A stretch of DNA of 64,000 nucleotides from Sodiomyces alkalinus F11 (lineage: Eukaryota; Ascomycota; Sordariomycetes; Glomerellales; Plectosphaerellaceae): contig NW_021167079.1 in the NCBI RefSeq assembly GCF_003711515.1, positions 175,471 to 239,470 of the forward strand, given 5' to 3'. Below, in pieces: positions 60,657-64,000 of the stretch. Made by a program: the position numbers and the translations under genes. Below the pieces are notes generated by a model. That model was not told the DNA's origin. It saw only the letters and a list, made by a program, of their open reading frames with translations, and ran no database searches. How positions within the stretch are numbered: position 1 is the first letter of the stretch; every line of letters starts with the position of its first letter.

Positions 60657-60990
60657 TATCCTTCTTATAACTCACGTAGGGGGTCCTACGTTTTACGCGC
60701 AAACGCCCTAAACCACTCGAAACCTCTATCAATCGATAGTTCTTTTCAAGCTCTATACGCCTATCCATAGCCCTATATCACGCAGGCGCTAATTTAGGCG
60801 TAATATAAGTGCGAAAATGCCTGGAAATAGGCTTACGGCTCCCCCGCGTACGGGGGAAAAGTCTAACGTGGCCCGTGCGCACACGCTAACAAAGCAGTAA
60901 GCCCAGCCGTGCAGAGCCGTACCCCGGACGTCTACCCAGCTCTAACGCCACAAACAATAACCCACTAGCCATAACACTAGCCATAACAAC

Positions 60991-61064
60991 GCCCCTAACA
61001 CCTCTAACGCCCCTAACGGCCCTAACGCCCCTAACGGCCCTAACGCCCCCCTAACGCCCCTAAG
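60991..61064 (+). repeat. 9-bp minisatellite in LINE I
   Basis: Eight units of GCCCCTAAC and variants (ACCTCTAAC, GGCCCTAAC), one unit expanded to 11 bp. Read in frame it gives a tripeptide repeat (Ala/Gly-Pro-Asn). The copy in LINE J lacks this array at the equivalent place (about 57480-57530). Confidence 0.8.
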
Positions 61065-61079
61065 ACTATAAAGGGCCTA

Positions 61080-62530
61080 AGGGAGGTAGATATAGGTAAT
61101 ACCTCTGAAAATACAGAGGATTTAACGCTCGCTACGCCTCTAAATTCGAAAAGGCACCTTAGCCCTTCCACACCTACCCCTAGACGTTTTTCTAGGACCC
61201 GAATCCAATCCCTCTCGGACTCGGAAGCCGAAGGCGCTTTCGAAACCCCCTCTAGGGCCCCCCCTACTAAAAAACCGAGCCTTTTAGGCTCTAAATAGGC
61301 TAAAGAGGCGCCCGGAATAGCTAACGCCCCTAGAAAAACCTCGGCTAAGCCCCAGAAGTCGACTAGTTTGGCTAGTAAGGCATAGGCTAAAGAACTACTC
61401 TAATAGGCTTTTTAGCTACTTTAATAGGCTTATACCCTCGACCCTGCCTCTAAGATTAAAGCCCTATCCGTAGGGCTTAAATCTACTGTCGACGGAGTTC
61501 TAGAGGCTCCCTAGCCTCCTATACTCGAATAGAAGGTCGACGAACTAGCCTAGGTAGTTCGTAGGCTTACAGAATAGCCTAAGGCCCTTTATAGCGAGGG
61601 TATAAAGGGGAAAAAAAGCCCTATAGCACTCTAGGCCCCTATTTTAGAGGCCCTAGCACCTATAGCCTAGGCCTAGACCCCCCTAGTACCCCTCCCCACA
61701 GACCCTAAAACGGTCCCTAAGGTTATCCTTTAACCTACGGCAGAGGCAGCGATTCCTAGGGATAACTTCGACCCCCTCCCGCTTCGGAATAAGCTTAATA
61801 AGGCCCTAAAATTCCCTGTAGTTACGGCTATTAGCCGGTCGACTAACGGGAACCTTATTTTAACCCCGGGGCCGAAATACAGCGTTTAATAGCTTCTAGA
61901 CTCGTAGAATTAGTGGTTTAAAGAGCTAAACCTCCCCCTCTAGCCCCCCTAGCCTATAGGCGACTGGTTTAAGCTTATTATTAAACAGGTGCCTTATAAA
62001 GACTTTAGGGGTAGCGATACCCCTCTAACCAACCCCTCTAAGCCGCCGTAAAAGGCCCTTAACCGAAGCCTATAACAGGGCCTAGGTCTATAGAACCTAG
62101 CCACTAATATCGGCACCTTTAGCCCTATTAGGGTAGTAGGGAAGCCTCGGTGGCTAGGGGCTCTAAACGCGTTTTACGGTATAGTGGTTATTTCTATACC
62201 CTCTACTAAAGAATAGAAGTACTGCCTAAAACAGGGGCTCTATAGAGCCGGCTAGCGGCTAAAAGTCTATAAATATAGGCCTATAACCCCTCAAGCCTAG
62301 TGCTCTAACTACTAGAAATTCGGGTATACCCGAGGGACCTATAAAGGCCTAGTCTCCTGCCCTATCTATAGCGTTAAAGGCTATAGGGTGGAATACCACT
62401 ACTATGATTAATATAAAGAATACAGAGACTGCGAATATAAGACCTATAAGTGCTATAACTGCGAGGGAGATCGAGATCACCCCCCCTTTAGCAGGGACTA
62501 CGAGGTCTTTTAAGCTATAAAACCTTCATT
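61080..62530 (+). pseudogene. ORF1 of LINE I (gag-like, CCHC), RIP-inactivated
   Basis: A plus-strand frame with Pro/Ala/Ser-rich N-terminal half, and a C-terminal zinc-knuckle region with CEYKTYKCYNCEGDRDH near 62432-62485. RIP stops occur (e.g. TAG at expected Gln positions). The start codon was not determined. Confidence 0.7.
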
Positions 62531-62589
62531 CTATAAATAAAGGGCCTTATAGTTCGAAAGATATCCAGTTTATTTAATATAATATCAAT

Positions 62590-64000
62590 AAATAGACCCC
62601 GGCGTAAAAGGCTCTTATGGAATAGACTTTAGACGCTTCGGCTAATATAGTCCTTATTTAGGAATTAGCCTGTGTCTTATTACTAGGTACTTGGTTTATT
62701 CGAAATCACCCTGCTTTCTACACCGTCACATCTATATCCTAAAAAACCTAGTTTTTCCCTATTAAGCCTAGGGTCCTTACTTATATAAGAAAGGGCTTTA
62801 GTATCGATTTTTCACACCGCGATAACCTTCTAGACAATATAGACGCGTAGATTATAGAGGTTTATTATCTATAGACCTTTTATATTCTACACGTCTATAA
62901 TTAGATAGAATAAGACCCCGAAACGATAGGCCGAGGGCGGCCCCCTAGCCCTACCCCTTCTACCTCTTCTACTTCTTCATCTTCATCTTCATCCCCCTCC
63001 TTTTTAGGCCCTAGAAGCCGCCCGAGACCGAGGATCGAGTGCTATAGGGCCTATAGGTCCCTAAGCATACATTTATTATAGGGGACTTTAACAGAAACCA
63101 CTAGTAGTGGAACGGAGCTACTACTAACTCAGCTTCTATTAGGGCCCAGGCTCTAATAGACTAGTTAGATAGCCTCGGAGCTATTTATTTAGTGGATTCT
63201 AAAGAAGTTAACCTAAACGGGGGGATCTTTTTTAGGTCTAAGCTTTATTAAGAGTCGGTTATAGAGCTAGCCTTTTTTACGCCCGGCTTTAATCATCTCC
63301 GCTTTGATAAGTAAGAATATATCGAAAACACTACCTCTCTACACCGCGCTATCCTCCTTTTAGCTACTATTTTAGGCTCTAAAGGTCCTATAAACAGGTC
63401 CCTCCCGCCGGCCTATAACTATAAGCTAGCAGATTAAGACCTATTTTCTAGTACTCTAAAAAGCCTAGAACCTAGCCTCGACCAGGATATTTAATAGGCT
63501 ATTAACGCCTCGGACTAGGATTCTTTAGGCCGCTGCCTTTCTAATACTATTACCCTATCGCTTAAGGCTTTAGTGCCTAAGCTACGGGTAGTAAGGCGTT
63601 CGAAGCCGTGGTGTACTAAAGAGCTAAAGGCCCTGCGAAAACCAGCTAATAGGGTCTTTAGGGCGTCTCGAAAGGTACAAAAGGGGGTAATAGCCTCCTA
63701 GGCGCCTTTAGAAGCCTCCTGGAAAAAAGCTCGTAACGCCTACTATCGGGCGGTAAAAACAGCAAAAAACAACCACTAGGAGGCCTCCCTAGCCCACGCC
63801 GAAGGCACTAAAATCTTTAAGGCCTATAACTATACGAAAAGCGGCCTTACGCGAAAATGCCACCGATTTAAACGCCTACGAAGCAGAAGGCTTACGCCTT
63901 CGAAGATAAATATAACCCCCTACTTTGCACCCTTTTTCTAACATCTTCTTCCTTTTCTTCTTCTTCTTCCGCCACCGACGCCCCTAAAGCCCCTGTATCT
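62590..64000 (+). pseudogene. ORF2 of LINE I, endonuclease part, truncated by window
   Basis: AP-endonuclease-like region with IIGDFNRNH (GDFN at 63081-63092) and ESVIELAFFTPGF near 63255-63295. After that comes a Lys/Arg-rich linker (about 63590-63880) that precedes RT in this family. RT itself is outside the window. Confidence 0.72.

Larger units (their letters stand above)
60657..64000 (+). mobile_element. Tad-like LINE retrotransposon I (plus strand), cut by window end
   Basis: Starts TTATCCTTCTTATAACTC inside the gag of element H and matches the reverse complement of LINE J, e.g. 60690-60820 with 57630-57750. It contains ORF1 and the endonuclease part of ORF2; RT lies beyond the window. 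It is damaged by RIP but less so than the LTR elements in places. Confidence 0.82.

Noticed and set aside
1..64000. CRISPR array, bacterial operon or virus-derived region
   Set aside because: No spaced short direct repeats of CRISPR type were seen. Introns, RIP and fungal retroelements explain the content.

Overview
The window looks like a chromosome segment of a filamentous ascomycete (Pezizomycotina, probably a Sordariomycete). One intact gene with short fungal introns sits in a very large cluster of nested, dead retrotransposons. Outside the gene almost every recognisable reading frame carries TAG/TAA stops where CAG, CAA or TGG is expected. Paired repeats differ mainly by CA-to-TA and TG-to-TA changes while CG is kept. 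That is the signature of repeat-induced point mutation (RIP). No species can be named from the sequence alone.

Layout. 1-856: 3' part of a RIP-damaged pogo-like DDE transposase. 857-6541: Ty1/copia element A (minus strand). 6542-6625: unique spacer. 6626-12622: copia element C (minus strand, TSD GATAA). 12623-12683: unique spacer. 12689-18383: copia element B (plus strand, TSD GACGA, same family as A). 18384-22160: unmutated island with the only live gene, UTP21/WDR36 (three exons, 1045 aa), a component of the nucleolar small-subunit processome. 22160-27017: RIP-degraded DNA with a minus-strand gypsy integrase remnant, a tetranucleotide microsatellite and a possible tRNA fossil. 27018-27383: 5' stub of a third A/B-family copia (D).

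27384-58036 is best read as a gypsy element E that entered D and was itself broken up by later insertions. A chromodomain-bearing gypsy F (28572-35806, TSD GTAAG, with a 530-base assembly gap) sits inside the E gag. A 14.2-kb gypsy G (36940-51126) follows the E protease. A minus-strand Tad-like LINE J (about 51190-57787) lies before a fragment of E pol at 57788-58036. Then come the 5' part of a second G-family copy, H (58037-60656), and a plus-strand copy of the LINE, I (60657 to the window end).

The most unusual item is the 5.4 kb between integrase and 3' LTR of element G. It holds two further decayed but frame-coherent ORFs: an antisense ORF of unknown family, and a sense ORF whose motifs, once RIP transitions are considered, resemble a Ulp1/SENP (C48) cysteine peptidase. 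A short near-palindromic motif (CCCCTGATYAG) is also scattered through G. All element calls come from reading translated motifs and aligning repeats by eye; no database search was run.
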